Positions 47,745 through 57,698 of a stretch of 64,000 nucleotides of DNA are shown piece after piece. The notes under the pieces are model-generated. The model saw only the letters and a list, made by a program, of their open reading frames with translations, did no database searches and had not been told where the DNA came from. The stretch comes from Rhodocyclaceae bacterium (GTDB lineage Bacteria; Pseudomonadota; Gammaproteobacteria; Burkholderiales; Rhodocyclaceae), in assembly GCA_013791905.1 (NCBI GenBank), contig VMSX01000009.1, positions 1 through 64,000 on the forward strand, given 5' to 3'. The translations under genes were made by a program, and so were the position numbers. Each line of letters starts with the position of its first letter. Position 1 is the stretch's first letter.

Positions 47745-48881
47745 ATGGAACGCGACGAAGCATTGAAATTTATGCACCAGCTCCTTGCGATGATGGTGCA
47801 GAAAAAAGGGTCCGACCTTTTCATCACCGCCGGATTCCCGCCCGCCATCAAGGTCGACGGCAAGATGACCCCTGTCACGGCGCAAATGCTGATGCCGCAA
47901 CACACCATCGAACTGGCGCGGTCGGTGATGAACGACCGGCAGGCCGCCGAGTTCGAGGCGACCAAGGAATGCAACTTCGCCATCAGCCCGACCGGCATCG
48001 GCCGTTTTCGCGTCAGCGCCTTCATCCAGCAGGGACGTACCGGCCTGGTCATGCGCACCATCAATACCTCGATCCCGAAATTCGAAGACCTTGGTCTGCC
48101 CCCGGTACTGAGAGACGTCGCCATGACCAAACGCGGTCTGGTGCTGTTCGTGGGCGCCACCGGCTCGGGCAAATCGACCTCGCTGGCCGCCATGATCGGT
48201 TATCGCAACGAAAACAGCCAGGGCCACATCGTTACCATCGAAGACCCGGTCGAGTTCGTGCATGAGCACAAAAACTGCATCGTCACCCAGCGCGAGGTGG
48301 GCGTCGATACCGATTCCTGGGAGGTGGCGCTGAAGAACACCTTGCGGCAGGCACCGGATGTCATCCTGATCGGCGAGATCCGCGAACGCGAAGTCATGGA
48401 ACATGCCATCGCCTTCGCCGAAACCGGCCACCTGGCGCTGGGCACGTTGCACGCCAACAACGCCAACCAGGCAATGGACCGTGTCATCAACTTCTTCCCC
48501 GAAGAGCGCCGCCCGCAGCTGTTGATGGACCTTTCGCTCAACCTGAAGGCCGTCATTTCGCAGCGACTGATCCCGCTGAAAACGGGTAAAGGACGTGTTG
48601 CCGCCATTGAGATTCTTCTCAACTCGCCGTTAATCTCTGATCTCATCGGCAAGGGCGATGTGCATGAAATCAAGGAGATCATGAAAAAGTCGCGCGAATT
48701 GGGCATGCAGTCCTTCGACCAGGCGCTGTTCGATCTCTACGAAGCCGACAAGATCAGCTACGAAGATGCCTTGCGCTTTGCCGACTCGATGAACGAGGTA
48801 CGCCTGTCAATCAAGCTGCATGGCAAGGAAATGTCCGACCGGGATTTGCAGGGTGGTATCCGGCATCTCGATATCGTCTAA
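47745..48881 (+). CDS. pilU: PilU, accessory pilus retraction ATPase
   Basis: A 378-residue PilT paralogue with KKGSDLFITAGFPPAIKVDG, Walker A GATGSGKSTS, the IVTIEDPVEFVHEHKNC Asp box, VILIGEIREREVMEHA and LALGTLHANN. It ends with LHGKEMSDRD. PilU supports PilT-dependent retraction under load. It is followed after 21 bases by an unknown gene. Confidence 0.96.
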   Translation: MERDEALKFMHQLLAMMVQKKGSDLFITAGFPPAIKVDGKMTPVTAQMLMPQHTIELARSVMNDRQAAEFEATKECNFAISPTGIGRFRVSAFIQQGRTGLVMRTINTSIPKFEDLGLPPVLRDVAMTKRGLVLFVGATGSGKSTSLAAMIGYRNENSQGHIVTIEDPVEFVHEHKNCIVTQREVGVDTDSWEVALKNTLRQAPDVILIGEIREREVMEHAIAFAETGHLALGTLHANNANQAMDRVINFFPEERRPQLLMDLSLNLKAVISQRLIPLKTGKGRVAAIEILLNSPLISDLIGKGDVHEIKEIMKKSRELGMQSFDQALFDLYEADKISYEDALRFADSMNEVRLSIKLHGKEMSDRDLQGGIRHLDIV

Positions 48882-48902
48882 CTTAGTTCAAACTGCCAGA
48901 CC

Positions 48903-49424
48903 ATGAATGCACCACAACCTGATGCCGATGCCTGCCCGCTGGAATCGATCGGCCACCTGAAACAAAAGGTCTGCCTGATGTGGGGCAGCGCGGAGCTCGA
49001 CATTTTTATCGGCCGCCTGCTGATGGATTCTCGTGACGGCGCGCGCAAGGGACTGCCGATGCCGGTCGGCGCCGATTTGCTCTTCCTCGCCAAGACCAAT
49101 AAGATCATTCGCGCCATCGACCTGATGCGCAGCGAGAAAATCCAGTTCAAGGACGCTTTCCGAATCGTCGATGAGGGCGACCAGAAGCGCCTCGAGGCCG
49201 ATGAATTCGACAATCCGCTGGTTTCGCGCGATACCGTGGTCAAGGTGCGCAATGAAGAGCTTCGCGCCACGCGGGCGCAGCGACCGGCGCCAAAACCTGA
49301 CGGCTTTGCTGCCAGGATCGGTCATTTGGTGTTTACGGTACTGACCAGCAAGGCGGTCCTTTTTTTGATCGCCGTGGCTCTGACCGTAAAGCTACTCTGG
49401 CCGTTCTTCATGGCCGGAAAATGA
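48903..49424 (+). CDS. unknown protein with a C-terminal membrane anchor, after pilU
   Basis: A 173-residue protein I do not recognise. Residues 1-125 are soluble and mixed charge, with LGS-free but conserved-looking stretches (QKVCLMWGSAELDIFIGRLL and RKGLPMPVGADLLFLAKTN). A basic, Pro-containing linker follows, then one helix (about 145-168). The short gap to pilU suggests co-expression. It could be a cytoplasmic protein tail-anchored to the inner membrane, perhaps acting in pilus regulation; that is context only. Confidence 0.75.
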   Translation: MNAPQPDADACPLESIGHLKQKVCLMWGSAELDIFIGRLLMDSRDGARKGLPMPVGADLLFLAKTNKIIRAIDLMRSEKIQFKDAFRIVDEGDQKRLEADEFDNPLVSRDTVVKVRNEELRATRAQRPAPKPDGFAARIGHLVFTVLTSKAVLFLIAVALTVKLLWPFFMAGK

Positions 49425-49440
49425 TGCGGCAGGTGTGCCG

Positions 49441-50724
49441 TCAGCCGGGGGGCGCGCCCTTCGGCGAACGGGCGCTGCCGGCGACCATCGGGAACCCGTA
49501 TAAGCGGCACTCGAGCGCACCGTTGTAAAGCGGGGTGCGGCGGGCTGGCTTGAGTCCGATCAGTTTGGGCAGATGCGGGTCGGCCGAAAGAAACCAGCAG
49601 TGCCAGCCGGCAAAGCGCTTTTTCAGGGCATCGCCCAGTTGCGGATAAAAGGCGTCAAGCGAGGTGGCTTCACCCAGTCGCTCGCCATAGGGCGGGTTGG
49701 CGATCAGGATGCCGCCGCTGTTGCCAACAATTGTTGGCGGGTCGATTTCCAGCAGATCGGCGCGGCGCACCTCGATCAGATCGTCGAGGCCGGCATGCGC
49801 CAGATTTTGCCGGGTGCGCGCCACCGCATCATCGTCAATGTCGCTGCCCCAGATCTGCAGGCGGGGTGGGGCGGGCACGCGCCGTTCAGCGGCTGCCATG
49901 CACAGCTTGCGCCACAGCGCCGGTTGGTAATTGGCGAGTCGGGTAAACCCGAAATCCTGCATGTCGCGCGCCAGTCCTGGCGCGTCGCCGAGCGTCATGC
50001 CGGCCGCCTCGAGCAATAGCGTGCCGGAGCCGCACATCGGGTCGAGCAGGGGTTGTCCGGGCGTCCAGCCCGCCAGCCGCAGTATGCCGGCAGCGAGATT
50101 TTCCTTGAGTGGCGCGGCCACCTTGGCAATCTTCTGGCCGCGCAGCCACAGCGGCTCGCCCGAAGTGTCAAGGTAGAGCGTGGCGGTCTTTTCGGTGACA
50201 AACAGATGGATGCGTACCGCCGGGTCTGCGGTATTCACGTCTGGCCGCCGGCCGCAATCGGCGCGGAAACGGTCGCAAACGGCATCCTTGACCTTCAGCG
50301 TGATGAACTCGATGCTCTTGAATGGCGCGCGCACGGCCGTGACATAGACGCGGATGCTGTAGTCAACATTGAACAACTTTGGCCACGCCACGCCATGGGT
50401 CAACGCGTATACATCGGCTTCGTTGCGATAGTCTCCACTGGCGACGCGCCACAACACGCGCGTGGCGATGCGCGATTCCAGATTTACCCGATAGCAGGTC
50501 TCCCAGTTTCCAGAAAAACTTGCGCCGCCCGGTGTTGCCGCCACCTGCTGGCCGCCGGCTGCACCGATATCCTCGACCAGCAATTCCTCAAGTCCGCGCG
50601 GGCAGGTCGCAAAGAATGCTTCGCCGCGCGGGCCGTGCGATTGCACTGCCGCGTGCGCTTCACGTGGTTGACGGGAAAATCGGCGCTGGTGGGACGGCGG
50701 CGGAGCGGGAGTAGCGGGCTTCAA
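49441..50724 (-). CDS. THUMP-domain RNA methyltransferase, RlmL-like
   Basis: A 427-residue enzyme. After a Pro/Arg-rich N-terminus (1-35) come a THUMP-type domain (FFATCPRGLEELLVEDI ... about 36-150), a methyltransferase domain with LLDPMCGSGTLLLEAA and the catalytic ILIANPPYGERLG. It corresponds to the RlmL half of E. coli RlmKL (23S rRNA G2445 N2-methylation). The TTG at 50724 is the furthest start; a later GTG near residue 27 is possible, since the first residues are partly a copy of the dispersed repeat (SHQRRFS region). The TTG overlaps the stop of the HemJ gene. Confidence 0.85.
   Translation of the reverse strand: MKPATPAPPPSHQRRFSRQPREAHAAVQSHGPRGEAFFATCPRGLEELLVEDIGAAGGQQVAATPGGASFSGNWETCYRVNLESRIATRVLWRVASGDYRNEADVYALTHGVAWPKLFNVDYSIRVYVTAVRAPFKSIEFITLKVKDAVCDRFRADCGRRPDVNTADPAVRIHLFVTEKTATLYLDTSGEPLWLRGQKIAKVAAPLKENLAAGILRLAGWTPGQPLLDPMCGSGTLLLEAAGMTLGDAPGLARDMQDFGFTRLANYQPALWRKLCMAAAERRVPAPPRLQIWGSDIDDDAVARTRQNLAHAGLDDLIEVRRADLLEIDPPTIVGNSGGILIANPPYGERLGEATSLDAFYPQLGDALKKRFAGWHCWFLSADPHLPKLIGLKPARRTPLYNGALECRLYGFPMVAGSARSPKGAPPG
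50675..50699 (-). repeat. dispersed repeat copy near the RlmL-like N-terminus
   Basis: On the + strand GAAAATCGGCGCTGGTGGGACGGCG matches the family core with one base lost from AAAAGTCGG. In the gene it is read in the reverse direction and encodes part of the variable N-terminal PSHQRRF. Confidence 0.5.
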
Positions 50725-51143
50725 TACGGTTTCACCACGACGAGGATGCAGATGGCTATCAGCGCCAGCACCGGCACCTCATTGAAGAAGCGGAACCAGA
50801 CATGGGAATGCCGGTTCTTTCCGGCGACAAACGCTTTCAGCAGCCAGCCGCAATACAGGTGGTAGGCTATCAGCCCGGTCACCAGCGCGATCTTGGTATT
50901 CAGCCAGCCGCCGGCGAAACCGTAGCCGAGCCACAGCCACAGGCCGCCAGCAACTGCCAATACGCCGAGCGGTGTGACGAAGCCGTAGAGCTTCCGCGCC
51001 ATCACCAGCAAGCGCTCGTGCTCTGCGCTGCTGTTGTCAGGCACCATCGCCAGGTTGACAAAGATGCGCGGCAGATAGAACAGTCCGGCAAACCAGCCGA
51101 CGACAAAGAAGATGTGAAAGGCTTTCACCCAGAGCATGAGCAT
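50721..51143 (-). CDS. hemJ: HemJ-type protoporphyrinogen IX oxidase
   Basis: A 140-residue membrane protein with four helices. It begins MLMLWVKAFHIFFVVGWFAGLFYLPR, with the conserved His (AFHIF), and has the YGFVTPLGVLAVAGGLWLW and RFFNEVPVLAL helices typical of HemJ (UPF0093). It oxidises protoporphyrinogen to protoporphyrin in haem synthesis. The ATG at 51143 gives the family start; the frame extends upstream through a repeat. It overlaps the methyltransferase gene by four bases. Confidence 0.9.
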   Translation of the reverse strand: MLMLWVKAFHIFFVVGWFAGLFYLPRIFVNLAMVPDNSSAEHERLLVMARKLYGFVTPLGVLAVAGGLWLWLGYGFAGGWLNTKIALVTGLIAYHLYCGWLLKAFVAGKNRHSHVWFRFFNEVPVLALIAICILVVVKPY

Positions 51144-51187
51144 GCTTTTTTCCTCAAAGTGACGCAGCAGAGCAGCCGCCGATTCTA

Positions 51188-51345
51188 CCCCCAGTAGTCT
51201 CGCCGCCGGGCCGCCCCAAGGCGAGACGGCACGCGGCGTTAGCCGCAAGCCGCGCCACAGCCGATACGAAGCCGCCCGTAACAGACGAGCGCAGCGAGCC
51301 ACAGTCACCTCCCCTGCGAGGGGGAGGATGGGATGGGGAGGGTGT
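51188..51345 (-). repeat. tandem-hairpin repeat, copy F
   Basis: Read on the - strand: CCCCCTCGCAGGGG block, CGCTGCGCTCG, TTACGGG, hairpin GCGGC-TAAC-GCCGC, GTGCC, then a hairpin at 51197-51227 with stem GTCTCGCC/GGCGAGAC and loop TTGGGGCGGCCCGGC. It follows the epimerase-like gene (ends at 51346) in sense orientation and precedes hemJ. Confidence 0.8.
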
Positions 51346-52260
51346 CTACTCCCGCGCGGGAGGGGTTGGTGGAGAACGGGCCACAACAGCGTCGGCGATG
51401 CCGATATCCACCGTCGGGTAACGCAGCCGCAATTTTAGCTCGCGCTTCATGCGCGTGTTTTCCAGCCGCCGCGACTCGCCCATGAACGAAAGCAGCATGG
51501 GTGACAGTTGCGCGCGCACCTCCTCGCGCGTGGCGCGTGGTGGCCGGGGCAGGGCGAAGGCATCGGCCAGCTTGTCGAACCAGTCGCCCATCAGCAAGGC
51601 CGAGTCGTCGCAGATGTTGTAGGCGCGATTGGCGCCGCCGCGTTCCAGCGCCACGACGCAGGCATGGGCCAAATCCTCGGCATGAATGTGATTGGTAAAG
51701 ACGTCAGCGCCCGGCACCAGCAGCGGGTCGCCACGGCGGATGCGTTCAAGCGGCAGGCGGTCGGCGGCATAGATGCCGGGTGCGCGCAGGATGCTGATCT
51801 GCGTCCGGCTGCGCCGGCCGAAGCCACGCAACAGTCCTTCGGCAGCAACGCGGCGCCGCGCGCGGGCGGTGGTGGCAGCCAGCGGTCGCGTTTCGGGCAC
51901 GTGGGCGCCGCCACAATTGCCATACACCCCGGTGGTGCTGATGTAGACAATGCGGCGTGGTAAGCTTCGCGCGTTTGCCAGCGTCGCCAGCAGACGTTGT
52001 GTACGCGGGTCGCCGCTGCCGGTTCCGGGCGGTGGGGCGCTGTGTAGCACAGCGTGCGCCAGCCCTGCCAGACGACGCAGGGTAGCGGGTTGGTCAAGGT
52101 CGCCACAGATTTGTTTCACGCCCAGGATATGCAGGGCCGGGTCGAGTTCACGCACCAGCGCGAAGACCCGCCAGTGGCGCGTCAAGGCAGGCAGCGCGCG
52201 ACGTACGACGTCGCCGCAACCCACGATCAACAAGCTTCTCGGCAACCTTCTTTTTTTCAC
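51346..52260 (-). CDS. NAD-dependent epimerase-like protein (YeeZ-type SDR)
   Basis: A 304-residue extended short-chain dehydrogenase-type protein. Its Rossmann start is LLIVGCGDVVRRALPAL, it has YISTTGVYGNCGG (the Ser/Tyr catalytic region) and a mid-protein FTNHIHAEDLAHACV. It resembles YeeZ-type proteins, whose substrate is unknown. The last ten residues run into the neighbouring repeat. It is divergent from the reductase at 52275, with only 14 bases between starts. Confidence 0.82.
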   Translation of the reverse strand: MKKRRLPRSLLIVGCGDVVRRALPALTRHWRVFALVRELDPALHILGVKQICGDLDQPATLRRLAGLAHAVLHSAPPPGTGSGDPRTQRLLATLANARSLPRRIVYISTTGVYGNCGGAHVPETRPLAATTARARRRVAAEGLLRGFGRRSRTQISILRAPGIYAADRLPLERIRRGDPLLVPGADVFTNHIHAEDLAHACVVALERGGANRAYNICDDSALLMGDWFDKLADAFALPRPPRATREEVRAQLSPMLLSFMGESRRLENTRMKRELKLRLRYPTVDIGIADAVVARSPPTPPARE

Positions 52261-52274
52261 CGGATGATTATCGC

Positions 52275-53288
52275 ATGCCCTATCAAGTCACCCTGCAGCC
52301 CAGCGGCCACACTTTCAACGTCGCTGCCGACACCGCAATTCTCGATGCCGCGCTCGATGCGGGTTTCAACCTGCCGTACGGCTGCAAGGATGGCGCCTGC
52401 GGAACCTGCAAGGGCAAGGTGCTGAGCGGCCAGGTCGATTTGGGTACGGCGCAGGATGAAGCGCTGTCCGCCGCGGAACGCGCAGCCGGCATGGCGCTGT
52501 TCTGTTGCGCCAGGCCACTGTCAGATCTCAGCATCGAAGTGCGCGAAATCGACGCGGTGCGCGACATCCCGGTCAGGACCCTGCCCTGCCGGGTGCAAAA
52601 GCTGCAGAAGCTTGCCGACGACGTGATGGCAATCAGCCTCAAACTGCCGGCTAACGAGCGGCTGCAATTTCTGGCCGGTCAGTACATCGAATTTCTGCTC
52701 AAGGATGGCAAGCGCCGCGCCTTTTCGCTGGCCAGTCCGCCGCATGCCGACGAATTTCTCGAAATTCACGTCCGCCGCGTCCCCGGCGGCAACTTTACCG
52801 ACCACGTCTTCACCCAGATGAAAGAGCGCGACATCATGCGCATCGAAGGCCCGCTCGGCAGTTTCTTCCTGCGCGAAAATTCGAGCAAACCGATCATCCT
52901 GCTGGCTGGCGGTACGGGTATTGCCCCGATCAAGGGGCTGATCGAGCATGCACTGCACATCGGCATCAAACGCCCGATACAGCTCTACTATGGCGCAAAA
53001 GACCGCGCCGGCCTCTATCTCAACGGTCTCGCCGAACAATGGGCCGCCGCGCACCCGCACATTACTTACATACCAGTGTTGTCGGAGCCGGCGGCCGACG
53101 ACGCCTGGACCGGTCGCACCGGCCTGGTCCATGAGGCGGTGCTGGCCGATCATGCCGACCTGTCGGCCTGGCAGGTGTATGCCTGTGGCGCGCCAGCCAT
53201 GTGCGAAGCTGCCAAGGGCGATTTCACCGCACGCGGCCTGCCGCCGGAGGAATTTTTTGCCGACGTGTTTTCCTTCGCCCCGCGCTGA
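52275..53288 (+). CDS. [2Fe-2S] ferredoxin-NAD(P)H reductase (CDP-glucoseen reductase-like)
   Basis: A 337-residue electron-transfer protein. An N-terminal plant-type ferredoxin (about 1-90; CKDGACGTCKGK and a later Cys in FCCARP) is fused to an FAD-binding domain (RAFSLASPPH) and an NAD domain with LLAGGTGIAPIKGLIEH and the CGAPAMCEAA end. Annotations for this family often read CDP-6-deoxy-3,4-glucoseen reductase, but in non-glycan settings it is likely a general oxygenase or reductase partner. The partner is not visible here. Confidence 0.87.
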   Translation: MPYQVTLQPSGHTFNVAADTAILDAALDAGFNLPYGCKDGACGTCKGKVLSGQVDLGTAQDEALSAAERAAGMALFCCARPLSDLSIEVREIDAVRDIPVRTLPCRVQKLQKLADDVMAISLKLPANERLQFLAGQYIEFLLKDGKRRAFSLASPPHADEFLEIHVRRVPGGNFTDHVFTQMKERDIMRIEGPLGSFFLRENSSKPIILLAGGTGIAPIKGLIEHALHIGIKRPIQLYYGAKDRAGLYLNGLAEQWAAAHPHITYIPVLSEPAADDAWTGRTGLVHEAVLADHADLSAWQVYACGAPAMCEAAKGDFTARGLPPEEFFADVFSFAPR

Positions 53289-53310
53289 GCGAAGACGCAC
53301 GAGCTTCCTC

Positions 53311-54447
53311 ATGGCAGACACGGCCTTCATTCGCCGCGAGCCGGTTATCAACCGGCACCGGGAGATCATCGCCACCCGGCTGATCGTCCATGCCGACAGC
53401 GCGGCTGCAGCAGCAGCGGCCCTTGGCCAACTAGACAAAGTCTGGCCACCGGTGCGTAGCGTGATGGTGGCGCTGGATGGTTGTTTGCCTACTTCCGATT
53501 TGCTGGCCTGGACGCCGCCCGCCAATGTGATGATCGAAATCCCCGTCCCCGCGCTGGAACAACCGGCGACCCGGGATCTGGTCGCGCGCCTCCACGCCGA
53601 CGGGGTTGCGCTTAGTTTGTCGGGATACGATGGGCGGGCCACCCTGCCGGACGAACCCTTTCGTTTTCTGCTGGCCGACTTCGTGACGCAGCCGCGCTTT
53701 GACGATCCGCCGGCCCTGCCTCTGGCACAGCATCTGGCCGATCTGCCCGCCTTCGACAGCGCGATTGCCAACGGCTATGCCGGTGCAACCGGCTGGTTTT
53801 TCCTGCGCGGCCAACCCGCCTGGGGGCCGCTGAAAACCAGTCACGCCAACACCGTGCGCGTGCTCAATCTGGTGCGCCGGAATGCCGCGGTCGGTGAAAT
53901 CGAGGCGGCCTTGAAGCAGGATGTCACGCTGTCCTTCAAATTGCTCAAATACATCAACTCCCCTGCCTTCGGTCTCGGCAAGGAAATCCAGTCATTCCGC
54001 CACGCCGTCACCTTGCTGGGCTACGACAAGCTCAACAAGTGGCTGTCGCTGCTGCTGGTTACCGCCAGCAAGAGCCCGACCGCTCCGGCCTTGATGCAGA
54101 CGGCTATCGCGCGCGGTCGTTTCATGGAAACCATTGGCGCCGGCCGTTTCGATGCGGGCCAGCGCGACAGCCTGTTCATCGCGGGCGCCTTTTCGCTGCT
54201 CGACATGCTGCTGGCGGCGCGCATGGACGATATCCTCGCCGCAATGCAACTCCCCGCCGTCATCACGGACGCGTTGATCGGTCGCACGGGGGAGTTCGCG
54301 CCCTACCTGGCCCTGGCGCTGGCCTGCGAGAATGAAAACCCCGCCTTACTGATCGAGCTGGCTGGCCAGCTCGATTTGTCGGCGACGACGGTGAATCGCG
54401 CTCAGCTGGAGGCACTGGCCTTCGCCGACGGATTGCAGCTCGACTGA
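53311..54447 (+). CDS. EAL-like/HDOD domain signalling protein (YuxH type)
   Basis: A 378-residue protein. The N-terminal half resembles a degenerate EAL-fold domain (FIRREPVINRHREIIATRLIV ... no EAL catalytic motif seen). The C-terminal half is an HDOD domain (AVGEIEAALKQDVTLSFKLLKYINSP ... FRHAVTLLGYDKLNKWLSLLL). Such YuxH-type proteins are signalling regulators without c-di-GMP hydrolysis. The start is set at the ATG at 53311, 22 bases after the reductase; the open frame extends into that gene. Confidence 0.88.
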   Translation: MADTAFIRREPVINRHREIIATRLIVHADSAAAAAAALGQLDKVWPPVRSVMVALDGCLPTSDLLAWTPPANVMIEIPVPALEQPATRDLVARLHADGVALSLSGYDGRATLPDEPFRFLLADFVTQPRFDDPPALPLAQHLADLPAFDSAIANGYAGATGWFFLRGQPAWGPLKTSHANTVRVLNLVRRNAAVGEIEAALKQDVTLSFKLLKYINSPAFGLGKEIQSFRHAVTLLGYDKLNKWLSLLLVTASKSPTAPALMQTAIARGRFMETIGAGRFDAGQRDSLFIAGAFSLLDMLLAARMDDILAAMQLPAVITDALIGRTGEFAPYLALALACENENPALLIELAGQLDLSATTVNRAQLEALAFADGLQLD

Positions 54448-54459
54448 GCCAAAAAAACA

Positions 54460-54606
54460 CCCGCCCCCCTTCGCCCCCCTCGCGGTGGGTTCTGTATGGT
54501 TCGCTACGCTCGGCTGTCACGGGGCGCGGTGGTTCAAGGTCGGCGCGGATTGCGGCTGGCGCCGCGTGCCGCGTTTGCTTGGGGCGGCCCAGCGCAAGCG
54601 CTACAG
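54460..54606 (+). repeat. tandem-hairpin repeat, copy C
   Basis: C-rich CCCCCTCGCGGTGGG block, CGCTACGCTCG, GTCACGGGG, hairpin GCGGC-TGGC-GCCGC, GTGCC, then a hairpin at 54571-54601 with stem GCGTTTGC/GCAAGCGC (one G-T) and loop TTGGGGCGGCCCAGC. It lies between the convergent HDOD and recA genes, in sense orientation to the HDOD gene. Confidence 0.8.
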
Positions 54607-54625
54607 TGTCTTTCGCATTAACGCT

Positions 54626-55702
<1,077 letters not shown>

Positions 55703-55713
55703 GATGTTCCCTC

Positions 55714-56223
55714 TTATAAGTTGTTCGATTGCGGTATTTCTCTGATGTGTTCCTGCAGGCCGGCCAGCGCATGAATCACTGATTGACGCCGGATAGATTC
55801 CCGGTCGCCGCTAAAAAGTCGGCTCTGGCAGGACGGCGCCCGACCTTTGATGCACCAGCCAAAGCAGACGGTGCCCACCGGCTTGTCCGGCGAGCCGCCC
55901 GTGGGACCGGCAATGCCGGTAATCGCCAGGGAGATCGCCGCGCGCGAGTTTTCCAGTGCGCCTTGCGCCATTTCGCCTGCAGTTTCCGGGCTGACCGCAC
56001 CGAATTGAGTGATGGTGTTCATACGGACACCAAGCATATCCGTTTTCGAATCGTTTGTGTAAGTAATAAAGCCGCGCTCGAACCATGCGGAACTGCCGGG
56101 GGTGTGCGTGATCACCTGCGCCGCCCAGCCGCCGGTGCAGGATTCGGCCGTGGCAATCAGCAACTTGCGGGCGCGGCAGGCTGAGCCGACCGCCTCCGAC
56201 AGGGCGACGAGTTCTGGTTCCAT
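55714..56223 (-). CDS. cinA: CinA C-terminal type nicotinamide-nucleotide amidase
   Basis: A 169-residue single-domain PncC/CinA amidase. It has [19 protein letters not shown] with the catalytic Ser in [40 protein letters not shown] and [13 protein letters not shown]. It converts NMN to nicotinate mononucleotide. The ATG at 56223 overlaps the pgpA stop. The segment [11 protein letters not shown] before FSGDR is the reverse reading of a dispersed repeat (55813-55839). It keeps the frame, so the enzyme may still be active. Confidence 0.93.
   Translation of the reverse strand: MEPELVALSEAVGSACRARKLLIATAESCTGGWAAQVITHTPGSSAWFERGFITYTNDSKTDMLGVRMNTITQFGAVSPETAGEMAQGALENSRAAISLAITGIAGPTGGSPDKPVGTVCFGWCIKGRAPSCQSRLFSGDRESIRRQSVIHALAGLQEHIREIPQSNNL
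55813..55839 (-). repeat. dispersed repeat copy inside cinA
   Basis: On the + strand AAAAAGTCGGCTCTGGCAGG plus ACGGCG matches the family with a few substitutions. In the gene it is read backwards and encodes [10 protein letters not shown], in a loop region before the conserved FSGDR. Confidence 0.6.
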
Positions 56224-56732
56224 CAGGTCAGGCGATCCACGATGACCTTGAAAAGCGCCAGCGTCAGTACTGTGTAAGCGGCGGCGATGGCGTCGTCCAT
56301 CATCACGCCGAAGCCGTTCTTGACCTGCTTGTCGAAATAATCCGCCGGCGACGGCTTGATGATGTCGTAGAAGCGGAACCACAGAAATGCCGCCAGTTGC
56401 CAGTACCACTCTTCCGGTGTCAGCATCAGCACAGCCCAGAACGGCACGATCTCGTCCCAGACGATGCTGCCGTGGTCGGTTACGCCGAGCGCGCGGCCGG
56501 TAATCTGGCAGGCGGTGACGCCGAGGGCGAAACACAGCAGCAGCAACACGGCGAAAGCCGTCTCATCCGGAAACATGCCGCGCAGCAGTGGGTAGGTCGC
56601 CCACGCGAACAACGTGCCGGCCGTGCCGGGCGCGAAGGGCGACAAGCCGCTGCCGAAACCGCAGGCCACCAGATGGGCCGGGTGGCGCAACAGAAATGAA
56701 AGCGGGGGAGCGGGGGATTTTGGTTTGATCAT
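56223..56732 (-). CDS. pgpA: PgpA, phosphatidylglycerophosphatase A
   Basis: A 169-residue membrane protein with HLVACGFGSGLSPFAPGTAG at the start (GxGxxPxAPGTxG), GVTDHGSIVWDEIVPFWAVL and FRFYDIIKPSPADYFDKQVKNG. It dephosphorylates phosphatidylglycerophosphate. It overlaps thiL by four bases and cinA by one. Confidence 0.96.
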   Translation of the reverse strand: MIKPKSPAPPLSFLLRHPAHLVACGFGSGLSPFAPGTAGTLFAWATYPLLRGMFPDETAFAVLLLLCFALGVTACQITGRALGVTDHGSIVWDEIVPFWAVLMLTPEEWYWQLAAFLWFRFYDIIKPSPADYFDKQVKNGFGVMMDDAIAAAYTVLTLALFKVIVDRLT

Positions 56733-57685
56733 GAGAAATGGTCGTAGCCGCGTCGCGCGATGTCAATCGGCTGGCCGGTGGGGTCAAGGACAGTCAATTG
56801 GCCGGGTATGCCGGCCGCAATGTTGCCGAGGCAGTGGAGCGGCAGCACCAGGCTTGCGCCCAGCGCTTCGACTTGGGCGCGTAGCGCCGGCGGCGCCGTG
56901 AAAACAAGTTCATAGTCGTCGCCGCCCGCGAGATAGCACTCTCTTTCAAAAGTCGGCGTTGGCAGGATGAAATGCCCCGAATGGGGGACGGCGGTTTGCA
57001 AGACTGCGGTTTTCCCAGACGCTGTGAGGATGTGACCGAGGTCGGCGAGCAGTCCATCGGAGACATCGATGGCCGCTGTCGCCAGACCGCGCAAGGCCAG
57101 CCCCAGCGCCACGCGCGGCTGCGGGCGCTGCAGGGCGGCGAGGCAGTCGGTGAGCGCTGGCTCACTGAGTGCGGTGCGTCCTTGCAGGTGGGCTAGCGCC
57201 AGTGCGGCGCGGCCGGGCATGCCGGACACCCAGATTTCGTCGCCGGCTTGCGCGCCCGAGCGCAGCAGGGCCTGACCCGCCGGCACCTCGCCGAAAATCG
57301 TCACGCAGAAATTGCGCGGCCCCTTGGTGGTGTCGCCACCAATGACATCGATGTCGAACGCGTCCGCGCAGGCGAAAAAGCCATCCGCAAATTTTTCGAT
57401 CCACGCTTCATTGGCTTCGGGCAAGGCTGCCGCCAGCAGTGCCCAGCGCGGTTGCGCGCCCATCGCGGCCAGGTCCGAGACATTGACGGCCAATGTCTTC
57501 CAGCCGAGATCAGTCGGCTCGGTGGCGGCCAGGAAATGGGTGCCGGCCACCAGCATGTCGGTGGAGATCACCAGTTCGCAGCCGGCGCTCGGGCGCACAA
57601 TGGCGCCGTCATCGCCGATGCCGAGCACGGTGTGCCGGCTACCACGACGGAAATAGCGGTCGATCAGGGCAAACTCGGAGGGCAC
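56729..57685 (-). CDS. thiL: ThiL, thiamine-monophosphate kinase
   Basis: A 318-residue kinase beginning PSEFALIDRYF, with GIGDDGAIV (metal/ATP), VISTDMLVAGTHF, VNVSDLAAMGAQPRW and LAGGDDYELVFTAP. It makes thiamine diphosphate. The GTG at 57685 is preferred because it gives the family start 13 bases after nusB; a TTG 24 bases upstream would overlap nusB. Before LAGGDDYEL the segment SGHFILPTPTFERECY is the reverse reading of a 46-bp repeat (56948-56993), an insertion that keeps the frame. Confidence 0.93.
   Translation of the reverse strand: MPSEFALIDRYFRRGSRHTVLGIGDDGAIVRPSAGCELVISTDMLVAGTHFLAATEPTDLGWKTLAVNVSDLAAMGAQPRWALLAAALPEANEAWIEKFADGFFACADAFDIDVIGGDTTKGPRNFCVTIFGEVPAGQALLRSGAQAGDEIWVSGMPGRAALALAHLQGRTALSEPALTDCLAALQRPQPRVALGLALRGLATAAIDVSDGLLADLGHILTASGKTAVLQTAVPHSGHFILPTPTFERECYLAGGDDYELVFTAPPALRAQVEALGASLVLPLHCLGNIAAGIPGQLTVLDPTGQPIDIARRGYDHFS
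56948..56993 (-). repeat. 46-bp dispersed repeat inserted in thiL
   Basis: On the + strand it reads AAAAGTCGGCGTTGG, then ATGAAATGCCCCG, ending ACGGCG, matching the ispE copy (30031-30076) at 42 of 46 bases. It is on the opposite strand relative to its host gene. It encodes the AVPHSGHFILPTPTF part of ThiL. Confidence 0.8.
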
Positions 57686-57698
57686 GCCGCGCCTGACC

